In this document: positions 52,295-61,462 of the stretch, piece after piece
Layout of the letters: each line of letters begins with the position of its first letter
Position numbering within the stretch: position 1 is the stretch's first letter
Source: CAKAHY01 sp963522175
GTDB taxonomy: Bacteria > Bacillota > Clostridia > Lachnospirales > Lachnospiraceae
Direction of reading: 5' to 3'
DNA: 64,000 nucleotides
NCBI GenBank assembly: GCA_963522175.1
Contig: CAUQXC010000002.1
Span: 1 to 64,000, forward strand
The notes under the pieces: generated by a model
What the model saw: the letters and a program-made list of their open reading frames with translations, nothing else
Databases searched by the model: none
Told to the model about the DNA's origin: nothing
Position numbers and translations under genes: made by a program

Positions 52295-54724
52295 CTAAGC
52301 TCTTAAAATAACATTAATTTTTTCGAGTTCTTCCAAGATTTTACTCATAACGGCATTGACTTCCTTGTCTTCAAGAGTTCTGTCCTTGTGCCTGAAGTTT
52401 ATTTTATATGCCATGGATTTCGTACCTTCTTTTATTTGATTTCCCTCATAAATATCAAATAAAGAATAGTCCTCCAATATATCGGTACCGTTAGCCGCAA
52501 TCACTTCTTCGATCTGACCCGCCAAAACATCACTCGGCACAACAAGACTTATATCTCTTGACATACCCGGATACTTTGCAATTCCCGTATACTTGGTTTC
52601 ATTATTGCAGAACGCAAGTAAGGAAGGTATATCCACAACAGCCACATAGGTATTTTCCGTGAGTTTATAGTTGTCGGCAACCTCAGGATGAAGCTGTCCC
52701 AAATAACCTATGTATACCTCACCCAGATACATACCCGCTTTTCTGCCCGGATGAAGGAAAGGCAGCTTCGTATCAGGCTTATAGCTTAAGCTTTCATGTA
52801 TATTTAAAAGCTCAATAAACTCCTCGATAACACCCTTCATTGTGAAAAAGTCACCGTCATCGTAAAAGCCTAAGGTAAACTGCTTACGCTCATCAGGAAG
52901 CTCTTTAAGCGGAAGCTCCTTAGCAAGATAGATGTTTGCTATCTCATATAATCTTACGGACTTATTACGTCTGTTATAGTTTGTGGATAATGAGTTTAAA
53001 AGTCCGTTTAAGGATATTGTTCTCATTATTGAGAAGTCCTCACCCAAAGGATTGGAAATCTCTATAGCTTTTCTTAAAGAGTTATCCTCATCTATAAGCA
53101 ATTTATTGAATACTTTAGGACTCTCAAAGGAATAGCTCATAGCCATTGAAAAACCGCAAAATCTTGCAAGCTCCTCCGCCTTCTTTTCCACTTCCTGCTC
53201 AAAAGAAAGTCCTCCCATGGTACTCTGTCCTACCGGTAATGTTGTAGGAATTTTATCATAACCGTAAAACCTCGCAACTTCTTCGGCTATATCCGCCATA
53301 TACTCCAGATCCTGTCTGAAGCTCGGAATAATAAGCTCGGAGGTCTTTTCGTCATAGAAAATCTCAATACGTGCAAAGCTCTCAAGCATTTCCTTGCTTG
53401 AAATGTCTGTACCCAAAAGTGCATTAATCCTGTCAGGCTCGAATTTTACTCTTTTCTCACTTACAGGCTCGGGATATACGTCCACAACTCCGCCTACAAC
53501 TTCACCGGCACCGAGAATTTCCACAAGCTGACAGGCTCTGTCTATTGCGGCGAGCGCATTTTCAGGATCCAGACCCTTTTCAAATTTTGCGGAAGAATCA
53601 GTTCGAAGACCGATTTTCTTTGAAGAAAGTCTTATATTGGTTCCGTCAAAGCAGGCACTTTCAAAAATCATAGTTTGCACATCATCCGTTATCTTCGAGT
53701 TTTCACCACCCATAATACCCGCTATTGCGAGGGCTTTCTTCGCATCATTTATCATTAAAACGGAATTATCCACATTTCTTTCCTGACCGTCAAGAGTTTG
53801 GAATACCTCTCCGTCCTTTGCTCTGTCAACAATAATAGTTTTACCTTCAATTAAGTTATAGTCAAAAGCGTGCATAGGCTGACCGTATTCAAGCATTACA
53901 TAGTTCGTGATATCTACTATATTGTTTATAGGTCGTATACCGCTTGCCGCAAGCCTGTTTTTTAACCACAAAGGAGAAGGAGCAAGTTTAATATTCTTGA
54001 CCATTCTTGCACAATATCTTTTGCAAAGAGACTTGTCCTTAATTTCTACCTTAAGAAAATCATTTACATTTTCCGAATTTCCGGTAGTTTCGACAACAGG
54101 AGCTTTAAACTCCTTTTTAAAGGTTGCCGCAGCTTCTCTGGCTATACCCAATACTCCGAAACAGTCCACTCTGTTGCTCGTTACCTCATATTCGAAAACG
54201 CTGTCTCTGAGACCCAAAAGAACGAGAGCGTCCGACCCCGGTTCGCTATCTGCGGGAAGTATGTATATGCCGCTCTCAGGAGCATCCGGATACAAGTTCT
54301 TATTTGCTCCGAGTTCTTCTATGGAACACATCATACCGAAGCTTTCCACTCCGCGTAACTTACCGCTCTTGATTTCTACACCGTTTTCCGGTGTTTCTCC
54401 GTTGTGACCTCCCGCAACCTTTCCGCCGTCTCTTACTACGGGAACCTTATCTCCCACACTTATATTTGATGCCCCTGTTACTATCTGTATTGTTTCATTA
54501 CCTACATCACATTGACATATCGTCAACTTATCGGCATCGGGATGCTTTTCCATTGAAAGAATTTTTGCTACTACTATTTTATCCAAATTTTTATCTAACT
54601 TAACACAAGCCTCTACTTTTGTACCGCTGAGTGTCATTGCATCCGTATACTCTTCATCTGTACAGTCCAAACCCGGTACATAGCTTTTTATCCATGATAA
54701 TGGTGTATTCATATTTCGAATCAT
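52295..54724 (-). CDS. pheT: phenylalanyl-tRNA synthetase beta subunit
   Basis: PheT pairs with PheS in the heterotetramer that charges tRNA(Phe). The 809-residue product has a tRNA-binding EMAP-like domain (about 40-155, KILSMEKHPDADKLTICQC), the B3/B4 editing region (YEVTSNRVDCFGVLGIARE, INNIVDITNYVMLEYGQPMHAFD), the B5 domain, a catalytic-like core (EVARFYGYDKIPTT) and a C-terminal anticodon-binding fold (KYPGMSRDISLVVP). Two starts are possible, 54724 or the Met four codons later; GAAAGGT sits just before the first. It follows pheS by 48 bp. Confidence 0.96.
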   Translation of the reverse strand: MIRNMNTPLSWIKSYVPGLDCTDEEYTDAMTLSGTKVEACVKLDKNLDKIVVAKILSMEKHPDADKLTICQCDVGNETIQIVTGASNISVGDKVPVVRDGGKVAGGHNGETPENGVEIKSGKLRGVESFGMMCSIEELGANKNLYPDAPESGIYILPADSEPGSDALVLLGLRDSVFEYEVTSNRVDCFGVLGIAREAAATFKKEFKAPVVETTGNSENVNDFLKVEIKDKSLCKRYCARMVKNIKLAPSPLWLKNRLAASGIRPINNIVDITNYVMLEYGQPMHAFDYNLIEGKTIIVDRAKDGEVFQTLDGQERNVDNSVLMINDAKKALAIAGIMGGENSKITDDVQTMIFESACFDGTNIRLSSKKIGLRTDSSAKFEKGLDPENALAAIDRACQLVEILGAGEVVGGVVDVYPEPVSEKRVKFEPDRINALLGTDISSKEMLESFARIEIFYDEKTSELIIPSFRQDLEYMADIAEEVARFYGYDKIPTTLPVGQSTMGGLSFEQEVEKKAEELARFCGFSMAMSYSFESPKVFNKLLIDEDNSLRKAIEISNPLGEDFSIMRTISLNGLLNSLSTNYNRRNKSVRLYEIANIYLAKELPLKELPDERKQFTLGFYDDGDFFTMKGVIEEFIELLNIHESLSYKPDTKLPFLHPGRKAGMYLGEVYIGYLGQLHPEVADNYKLTENTYVAVVDIPSLLAFCNNETKYTGIAKYPGMSRDISLVVPSDVLAGQIEEVIAANGTDILEDYSLFDIYEGNQIKEGTKSMAYKINFRHKDRTLEDKEVNAVMSKILEELEKINVILRA

Positions 54725-54772
54725 TTACCTTTCTTTTATATTTTTACCGAAAAATACTGACCAAGCAGCTTC

Positions 54773-55795
54773 CTAAAACTGTTTTAAGAAACGAATATCG
54801 TTTTCGTACAAAAGGCGCATGTCGTCAATCTCATACTTCAGTAAAGCGATTCTTTCAAGTCCCAAACCGAAAGCAAAGCCTTGGTATTCGTTTTTGTCTA
54901 TTCCGCACATATCGAGAACTCTCGGATGTATCATACCGCAACCGAGGATCTCTATCCAACCGCTTCCTTTACAAAGTCTGCAACCTTTTCCCTTGCATTT
55001 AAAGCAGCTTACGTCAACTTCCGCACTTGGCTCGGTAAAAGGAAAATGATGCGGTCTGAACTTAACCTTTGTTTCTTCGCCGAACAGCTTCTTTGCAAAC
55101 TCAGCCAAGGTTCCCTTAAGATCCGCAAAAGTTATGTTTTTATCTATAACCATACCCTCCACTTGATGAAAACTCGGAGAGTGCGTGGCATCCACTTCAT
55201 CGGATCTGAAAACTCTTCCCGGAGAAATCATTCTGATAGGCAACTCACCCTTTTCCATGATTCTGGCCTGAACCGGAGAAGTTTGTGTTCTGAGTACTAT
55301 GTCTTTGTTTATGTAAAAGGTATCCTGCTCATCCTTTGCAGGGTGATTTGCAGGTATATTAAGCTTCGCAAAGTTATACTCGTCATATTCTATTTCCGGA
55401 CCTTCGACAACACGGTAACCCATACCGATAAATATCTTTTCAACTTCTTCAAGTGCTATCCTGTTAGGGTGCTTATGCCCTAAATTAAGTCTTTTTGCTG
55501 GAAGTGTAACATCTATTTTTTCCGCTTTAATCTTTTCCTGTCTTATTTTTCTTAAAACCTCGTTCTTAGCTTCGTTAAGCCTCGTTTCCAAAAGCTCTCT
55601 TGTCTCGTTTACAAGCTGTCCGAACTTAGGCTTTTCTTCATTAGGTATATCCTTTAAGGATTTAAGAATATTTGTCAATACTCCTTTTTTTCCCAAATAA
55701 TTGACTCTGAGATTATTCAGGTTTTCCATATTATCTATATCGGAAATAGCCTTAAGAGCTTCCTCCTTTATTTTAAGTAATTCATCTTTTATCAT
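54773..55795 (-). CDS. pheS: phenylalanyl-tRNA synthetase alpha subunit
   Basis: PheS carries the catalytic class II core. The 340-residue product has an N-terminal coiled coil for tRNA contact (about 1-85), then LGHKHPNRIALEEVEKIF, motif 2 (LRTQTSPVQARIM, RVFRSDEVDATHSPSFHQVEG) and motif 3 (FAFGLGLERIALL). A small Cys-rich insert (CFKCKGKGCRLCKGSGW) is the usual zinc-ribbon-like loop seen in Firmicute PheS. AAAGGAG precedes the ATG. It has its own promoter at 55828-55856. Confidence 0.97.
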   Translation of the reverse strand: MIKDELLKIKEEALKAISDIDNMENLNNLRVNYLGKKGVLTNILKSLKDIPNEEKPKFGQLVNETRELLETRLNEAKNEVLRKIRQEKIKAEKIDVTLPAKRLNLGHKHPNRIALEEVEKIFIGMGYRVVEGPEIEYDEYNFAKLNIPANHPAKDEQDTFYINKDIVLRTQTSPVQARIMEKGELPIRMISPGRVFRSDEVDATHSPSFHQVEGMVIDKNITFADLKGTLAEFAKKLFGEETKVKFRPHHFPFTEPSAEVDVSCFKCKGKGCRLCKGSGWIEILGCGMIHPRVLDMCGIDKNEYQGFAFGLGLERIALLKYEIDDMRLLYENDIRFLKQF

Positions 55796-55827
55796 AACTT
55801 ATCTCCTTTGCCGACATCTAATTAAAA

Positions 55828-55856
55828 AGTTTAGCTATTTTATAACAAAAAGTCAA
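55828..55856 (-). promoter_or_regulatory. promoter for pheST
   Basis: On the minus strand TTGACT (55851-55856) and TAAACT (55828-55833) are 17 bp apart. The leader to pheS is only about 25 bases, too short for a T-box. Confidence 0.55.
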
Positions 55857-55864
55857 GCAAAATA

Positions 55865-57589
55865 CTACATGCTTTCATACAGCTCACTGTAAAAACCTCC
55901 TGCTTTTAGAAGGCTTTCATGATTACCGCTTTCTATGATCTTTCCTTGCTTCATTACAAGTATAAGGTCGGCACCCTTTATTGTACTGAGTCTGTGTGCT
56001 ACTATAACCGAGCTTCTGTTTTCCATAAGCTTATCAAAGGCTTTACTTATATTAAGCTCGGTTCTTGTATCTATGGACGATGTAGCCTCGTCCAATATCA
56101 AAATCGAAGGTGACAAAAGTATGATTCTTGCTATACATATAAGCTGTCTTTGTCCCGCACTTAAGTTCTCTCCCCCTATGCTTACCACAGTATCATAGGA
56201 GTTGGGGAGCCTTTTTATAAAACCGTGCGCATTTGCCGTTTTTGCCGCTTCGATTATTTCTTCCATACTTGCATCCGGCTTTGCCATAGCAATATTTTCT
56301 TTTATACTAGTATTTTTTAACCATGTATCCTGAAAAACCATGCCGTAAGCGCTGTAAAGACTGTGTCTTTTAATGTCAAAAATACTCTTTGAATCAAGAT
56401 TTATATTACCCTTATCAATTTCATAAAATCTCATAAGCAGGTTTATAAGTGTGGTCTTACCGCAACCTGTCGGTCCCACGATGGCAATTTTTTGTCCTTT
56501 TTTAATATCCAGATTCAAGTTTTCAATAAAGCTCTTATTCTTATCATAAGAAAAATCCACATTTTCAAGCTTGATATTTCCTTCAACTTTTTGTAATTCT
56601 ACAGAGTTTTCTTTGTCCGAAACAAGCTCTTCTTCATCTATAAACTCAAAAATTCTTGCGGCACAGGCTATGGAGTTTTGCAGTTCCGTCACCACTCCCG
56701 AAATCTCGTTAAAGGGTTTGGTGTAGGTGCTTGCATAGGACAGGAAGCTGCTGAGACTTCCCACACTCATTTTCCCGGAAATCACCAGTATCGCTCCCAT
56801 AACCCCTACAGACATATAAATAACCGAATTTACAAATCTTGTTCCCGGCATAGCTATCGAAGAGGAAAACAATGCTTTTATGCTTGCAACTTGCAAGGTC
56901 TTATCCAAAAGGGCAAAACGCTCTTCAAGCTTTTTTTCCACACCGAAGTTTTTAACACAGCTAAGTCCGTCTATCATTTCATCCGTCAAAGATGTAAGTG
57001 CCGCTCTGTTTTCGGACTGCGACTTAAAGTATTTATACGAATATTTTGCTATAAGAGCCGCAAAAATCATAGATAAAGGGGTGAGAAGCATTACTGCAAG
57101 CGCTATCACGGGATTGAGAATAAACATAAATATCATGGTTATAAGTATGGTTAAAATACCCGTAAAAAATTGCGCAAATCCAAGCAACAAGCCTTCCGAA
57201 AACTGATCCGTGTCATTTACAACTCTGCTTATGATATCACCCTGTTGTCTTTTATCTATATATAAAATACTCAGCTTATGTATTTTGGCAAAAGCCTTTA
57301 TTCTTAAATCTTTTACAAGACTGTATACTATGCTGTTGTTGACAGCCGTCATTAGCCACTGCGAAACTCCGGTTATGATTACAGAAAGGCTTATTTTAAG
57401 TAAAATCGTAAAAAGTCTGTCGAAAAGAACGTTTCCTTTACCTATAAATGTGTCTATAGCCTGTCCTATAAAAATCGGAACCGCAAGTGTTGACACCACT
57501 ACCGCAACAGCTAACAAGGTACTTATAAAAAGCTTGAGTTTATAAGTTTTCATAAGCTTCAAAATTCTTTTTAAGGTTTGATTATTCAT
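55865..57589 (-). CDS. ABC exporter, ATP-binding/permease half (second of pair)
   Basis: The 574-residue half-transporter has six membrane segments (about 15-300) and a nucleotide-binding domain from about 330 with GPTGCGKTTLINLLMRFYE, FQDTWLKN, LSAGQRQLICIARI, ILDEATSSIDTRTE and AHRLS. The ABC signature reads LSAGQ instead of LSGGQ, as found in one half of several heterodimeric multidrug-type exporters. The ATG at 57589 overlaps the stop of the partner gene by eight bases (ATGAATAA), and a GAGGAGG box lies upstream. The substrate is not known. Confidence 0.9.
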   Translation of the reverse strand: MNNQTLKRILKLMKTYKLKLFISTLLAVAVVVSTLAVPIFIGQAIDTFIGKGNVLFDRLFTILLKISLSVIITGVSQWLMTAVNNSIVYSLVKDLRIKAFAKIHKLSILYIDKRQQGDIISRVVNDTDQFSEGLLLGFAQFFTGILTILITMIFMFILNPVIALAVMLLTPLSMIFAALIAKYSYKYFKSQSENRAALTSLTDEMIDGLSCVKNFGVEKKLEERFALLDKTLQVASIKALFSSSIAMPGTRFVNSVIYMSVGVMGAILVISGKMSVGSLSSFLSYASTYTKPFNEISGVVTELQNSIACAARIFEFIDEEELVSDKENSVELQKVEGNIKLENVDFSYDKNKSFIENLNLDIKKGQKIAIVGPTGCGKTTLINLLMRFYEIDKGNINLDSKSIFDIKRHSLYSAYGMVFQDTWLKNTSIKENIAMAKPDASMEEIIEAAKTANAHGFIKRLPNSYDTVVSIGGENLSAGQRQLICIARIILLSPSILILDEATSSIDTRTELNISKAFDKLMENRSSVIVAHRLSTIKGADLILVMKQGKIIESGNHESLLKAGGFYSELYESM

Positions 57590-59318
57590 GTATCCTTGCC
57601 TCCTCAACACTTAGTTGTGACAAGCATATTTCCTCATATACTTTGCAGGTATCAAGCAAAACATCATGTTTTCCCAAACCCACAACTATTCCGTCATCCA
57701 AAACGAGTATTTTGTCGGCATTTCTTACGCTTGCAACTCTTTGACTCACGATGATATTACTTGAAGGAAGCTTTCTTATATTCTGTCTGAGCTTTGCATC
57801 CGTAATATAGTCGAGGGCTGAGCTTGAGTCATCCAATATAAGTACATCGGGTCTTCTGACTAAAGTCCTTGCTATTGATAATCTCTGCTTTTGACCTCCC
57901 GAAAAGTTCTTTGCGGTTGCGGCAACATGACTTTTTAAGCCGCTTTCCTTTGAATCAACTATTTCTTTTGCCATTGCAAGTTCTAAGGCTTCATTCATAA
58001 GCTCTTCGTTCGCATTTTCATCTCCCCAAAGTAAATTATATTCTATACTGCCTTCAAACAGCTTTGACTTTTGCTCAACGGTACCTATGCTTTTTCGAAG
58101 GGAATGTATGTCATATTCTTTTATATTAACACCGTTTAACAAAATACTGCCCGAACTCACGTCATAAAACCTCGGAATAAGGTTTACAAGGGTACTTTTA
58201 CCGCTTCCGGTACCGCCTATAATTCCCAAAGTTTCGCCCTTTTTAAGTGTAAAGCTTATATCGCTTATAGCTTCATTTTCAGAGCCCGGATACCTGAACG
58301 ATACCTTATCAAAGCGAATCAACTCTGATCCGTTCTTAAGCTTAAGCGGATACGAAAGCTTTCCGTTTTCAAGCGAATTTTCGATATCAAATATTTCATT
58401 TATCCTTTTTGCGCTCGCAAAGGATTTTGACATTAAAACAATGAGATTTGCTGTTTTTATAAGCTCTACAAGTATTTGAGCCATATAATTGACTAATGCT
58501 ATAACTTCGCCCTTTGATAAATTGCCTACGGAAATATCAAGACCGCCCGAATACAATATCAAAACAATTCCGAGATTAACCGCAACATAGGTAAAGGGAT
58601 TCATAAGAGCTGAAAGTTTTGATACCGTATTTTGCTCATTATAAAGCTTCTCACTTGCCTTAACAAACTCCTCATATTCATTTTTTTCCTGATTGAATGC
58701 CCTTATTATGCGCACTCCGGCAAGATTATTACCCGTGATTCCGGTTATGGTATCAAGCTTTGTCTGAACTTTCTTATAGAGCTTAATACTTATACTCATT
58801 ATTCCCATAACTATGACGTACAGTATCAGAATTATACAGATGAATATCAATCCGATTTTGAAGTTTATTCCCAGAGCCATTACCATGGCTCCTATTACCA
58901 AAAACGGCGAACGTAAAACCAGTCTGAAAAAAAGATTTACTCCGGTTTGAATTTGATTTGTATCATTTGTCAGCCTTGTTATCAAAGTATTTTTACCCAA
59001 TATATCTATTTCTCTATGAGAAAAACTTAATATATGTGCGAATAGGTCGTCTCTGAGCTTTGTACCGAAGCCCACCCCCAGTACGGCGCTGTAATACTGT
59101 GCGGTTATCGCACTGCAAAGCCCTACAAAGGCAAAAATAAGAAGTAGAGCTCCCTTTTTGTAAATGTACCCTGTATCTCCCTTCTCTATGCCGACATCTA
59201 TGATTGCGGCTATAACAAGAGGAACCAAAAGTTCAAACACCGCTTCCAAAAGCTTGAAAATCGGTGCCAATACACATTCCATTTTATAGCCTTTTAAATA
59301 TTTAAGTAAATTTTTCAT
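57582..59318 (-). CDS. ABC exporter, ATP-binding/permease half (first of pair)
   Basis: The 578-residue half-transporter starts MKNLLKYLKGYKMECVLAP, typical of this exporter group, with six membrane segments to about 300. Its nucleotide-binding domain has GGTGSGKSTLVNLIPRFY, FSGGQKQRLSIARTLVRRP and LILDDSSSALDYITD. Walker B ends in Asp (LDDSSSALD) where the catalytic Glu is normal, and the H-loop position reads VSQRVAS instead of AHR. This marks a degenerate ATP site, as in LmrC/BmrC-type halves. The start at 59318 is chosen because the longer frame runs through the upstream terminator and gene end; GGGACGGG precedes it. Confidence 0.9.
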   Translation of the reverse strand: MKNLLKYLKGYKMECVLAPIFKLLEAVFELLVPLVIAAIIDVGIEKGDTGYIYKKGALLLIFAFVGLCSAITAQYYSAVLGVGFGTKLRDDLFAHILSFSHREIDILGKNTLITRLTNDTNQIQTGVNLFFRLVLRSPFLVIGAMVMALGINFKIGLIFICIILILYVIVMGIMSISIKLYKKVQTKLDTITGITGNNLAGVRIIRAFNQEKNEYEEFVKASEKLYNEQNTVSKLSALMNPFTYVAVNLGIVLILYSGGLDISVGNLSKGEVIALVNYMAQILVELIKTANLIVLMSKSFASAKRINEIFDIENSLENGKLSYPLKLKNGSELIRFDKVSFRYPGSENEAISDISFTLKKGETLGIIGGTGSGKSTLVNLIPRFYDVSSGSILLNGVNIKEYDIHSLRKSIGTVEQKSKLFEGSIEYNLLWGDENANEELMNEALELAMAKEIVDSKESGLKSHVAATAKNFSGGQKQRLSIARTLVRRPDVLILDDSSSALDYITDAKLRQNIRKLPSSNIIVSQRVASVRNADKILVLDDGIVVGLGKHDVLLDTCKVYEEICLSQLSVEEARIHE

Positions 59319-59346
59319 TATACCCGTCCCTATACAACTTAAAAAA

Positions 59347-59364
59347 AGGGGCTTATATAAGCCC
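59347..59364 (-). terminator. intrinsic terminator of the DUF5722-like gene
   Basis: A palindromic stem of GGGGCTTA and TAAGCCCC (59347-59364) is followed on the minus strand by seven T residues. It sits between the glycosidase-like gene and the ABC pair, which starts only about 20 bp further. Confidence 0.85.
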
Positions 59365-59371
59365 CGAAAAT

Positions 59372-61084
59372 TTATTTCTCCATTGATCTCCATTTGAAAT
59401 TAGGTATAACATCCGACCATTTGTTTATACCGATAATCTTCTTTGCAAACTCCGTCTGACTGAGAGTCTGGTTCTTATTATCAATGTTTTTAAATACAGA
59501 CCAAATCTTCTTTCTGGTTGTTGCCTTCGGTCTATCCTTAACATTAGGATCCGTGTTCCATAAACCGAAGTACAGAGAATCCTTTGTTTCTACCGGATGG
59601 TCTACCTGTCGGCTTAAAATAAAGGCATCTATGTACGGATCCGAATCGGTTATATAATAGGCATAAGCAAATGCCGCAGCCTGAAGTTCCTTATCTTCTT
59701 CCTTATCCGGACTCTTTGAAGTAAAGCCCTGTTCGGATAGAATAACTCTTCTTACCTTACCTGAGGTATCTCTGAAGCTTTGTCCTTTCAGATAGTCGGT
59801 TAAAACATGTAAGTTTGCGAAGTTGATAATAGCCGTAGTCTCATCCTGCTTTATCTGACCCGTATCTACATCGTTCCAGAAATTAGCTGAAGTCAAAGGC
59901 AGAGGATAAGGGTGATATGCCAGATTCCAGTCTATATTACCCTCGTTGTTTACATCCTCGTTAATTAAATCTATAACCTGCTTTGCTCTGTATTTGAGTT
60001 TGTTTGCGTTAGGATAGTTCCAGTCATAGTCCACGGAGTAGAATACTCTTGCGTTCTTTGACTGTGACTTTATAGCCGTATAGAATACTCTGAAGCCTCT
60101 TACATACTCCCTAACATACTTTTCAACATTCATAGGACCGACATAGTTCCAGTTTTCGTTATTGTTTATCTCATTTCCTATAACCCAGTTTGACACTCTT
60201 CCGTAGTTAAAGTTTTCTCCCGAATATCTTTCGGCAAGGAAGGATGCTATTGCACGTGTGGTTTCAACACCTTCTTTTGTGGAAGCGTTGAAGCCGTAAT
60301 AGATTGCTTTATCGTTTTTTACAACATGAGGATACATAAGTTCTTTATGCGAATCATTCCATGAGTTCAAAACAACAGCCGTAACCTGCATGCTCTTGTT
60401 GCTGAAGGTGCTTATAGTCTTATCGTAGGTCGCAATAGCCTGCTTGCTGAAATGATAAGTTTTTCCTTCGTAGGTGTAATCTATTCCTTCACCGAGTATC
60501 TGGCTGAAGTTAATGTTTACTATAACGTGCTTAACTCCGAGCTCAAAAGCATCGGCGAGCATGTCCATCTCTATGAGCAGTCCTTTTTTTGTTACCGCAT
60601 CCTGATAAACAAGCGTACTTTTTGCTATCTCTCCCGGGTTAGTAACATAAATGGCATTACTAATCGCATAATACACATTATCCTTTTTTATAGCTGCTAC
60701 AAACTTTGAATACAGTCTTGTATTTTCCGTTCCCTCGAGAAGGTCTATACTCGTTTTAATGTTTGAGTTTCTGTCAATCTCCTGTATATAATCGGTTCTG
60801 CCTTTTATGCTGTCTTCATACGGCTTCAGTTCGAAAATATACAGCTTGGAATTGTCGGAACTGTTATCTCCGCTTAAATTTCCCGTTATCTCAATTTTTG
60901 TTTTTCCGCTTATAAGTGCGGAATGTAAACGTATACTTTCTGTAGGTTTATATTCTTGAACCGCCTGTGTCGTTTCGGTAGCGGCAGTGGTTTGCTTAGT
61001 ATTTGCAGCGGCAAACGCCTGTATGCTGAAAGCACTTAAAACCGCAAAGCTTGTAAGTAAAAGCCCTTTAAATATTTTTTTCAT
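59372..61084 (-). CDS. secreted DUF5722-like protein, predicted clan GH-A glycosidase
   Basis: The 570-residue product has a signal peptide (KKIFKGLLLTSFAVLSAFS, cleavage near residue 26, AFA). Residues 50-150 form a beta-rich N-terminal domain. From about 150 the protein reads as a TIM barrel of the DUF5722 type: NWVIGNEINN (Glu305) fits the acid-base Asn-Glu pair and VILSEQGFTS (Glu451) fits the nucleophile of clan GH-A glycosidases, at a normal distance of 146 residues. AYHPYPLPLT between them is also typical of such barrels. The sugar substrate is unknown. AAGGGG precedes the ATG, with a promoter at 61121-61149 and a terminator after the stop. Confidence 0.8.
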   Translation of the reverse strand: MKKIFKGLLLTSFAVLSAFSIQAFAAANTKQTTAATETTQAVQEYKPTESIRLHSALISGKTKIEITGNLSGDNSSDNSKLYIFELKPYEDSIKGRTDYIQEIDRNSNIKTSIDLLEGTENTRLYSKFVAAIKKDNVYYAISNAIYVTNPGEIAKSTLVYQDAVTKKGLLIEMDMLADAFELGVKHVIVNINFSQILGEGIDYTYEGKTYHFSKQAIATYDKTISTFSNKSMQVTAVVLNSWNDSHKELMYPHVVKNDKAIYYGFNASTKEGVETTRAIASFLAERYSGENFNYGRVSNWVIGNEINNNENWNYVGPMNVEKYVREYVRGFRVFYTAIKSQSKNARVFYSVDYDWNYPNANKLKYRAKQVIDLINEDVNNEGNIDWNLAYHPYPLPLTSANFWNDVDTGQIKQDETTAIINFANLHVLTDYLKGQSFRDTSGKVRRVILSEQGFTSKSPDKEEDKELQAAAFAYAYYITDSDPYIDAFILSRQVDHPVETKDSLYFGLWNTDPNVKDRPKATTRKKIWSVFKNIDNKNQTLSQTEFAKKIIGINKWSDVIPNFKWRSMEK

Positions 61085-61120
61085 CAGTAATCCCCTTCCG
61101 GTTTTTTAATACTCTTATAG

Positions 61121-61149
61121 ACTATATAACAGAGGGTATATAAACTCAA
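61121..61149 (-). promoter_or_regulatory. promoter for the DUF5722-like gene
   Basis: On the minus strand TTGAGT (61144-61149) and TATAGT (61121-61126) are 17 bp apart, about 37 bp before the start codon. Confidence 0.6.
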
Positions 61150-61189
61150 TTACATAGCACTTACGCTTTTTTACAATTTTCTTAAATAC

Positions 61190-61462
61190 TTATTTTAGTC
61201 TTACTCTTATGTTTTTTCTTATTAAGAATATTTCATGCGCTTTTTTTATTAAATTTTTGGCTGTTTCACTGTTTTTATATATTAAGTCTCTGTCCTCTTT
61301 TTTTAAGGGAATAATACAACGGCCGCTTTCTTCGATAAATTCCGTATTTTTTGTATCCGAAATTTCAATTATTTCCTCGGCACATTTAAAACGGGCATTT
61401 TCAACTATTTCTTTTCTTATTCCGTTTTCCGTTTCCTTACTGTCAACTATGAATAAATACAT
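61190..61462 (-). CDS. small protein of unknown function coupled to cbiG
   Basis: No family is recognised. The 90-residue product is soluble, rich in Glu, Lys and Ile (MYLFIVDSKETENGIRKEI, KKEDRDLIYKNSETAKNL). Its ATG overlaps the cbiG stop in TAATG, so translation is coupled and a shared role is likely. There is no separate ribosome binding site. The two cysteines (residues 27 and 49) do not form a known motif. Confidence 0.6.
   Translation of the reverse strand: MYLFIVDSKETENGIRKEIVENARFKCAEEIIEISDTKNTEFIEESGRCIIPLKKEDRDLIYKNSETAKNLIKKAHEIFLIRKNIRVRLK

Noticed and set aside
54881..55483. 200-codon open frame antisense to pheS
   Set aside because: No RBS, no recognisable domain, and fully inside a conserved gene.
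55796..55864. T-box leader for pheST
   Set aside because: The leader after the predicted promoter is about 25 bases, with no antiterminator bulge sequence or terminator.
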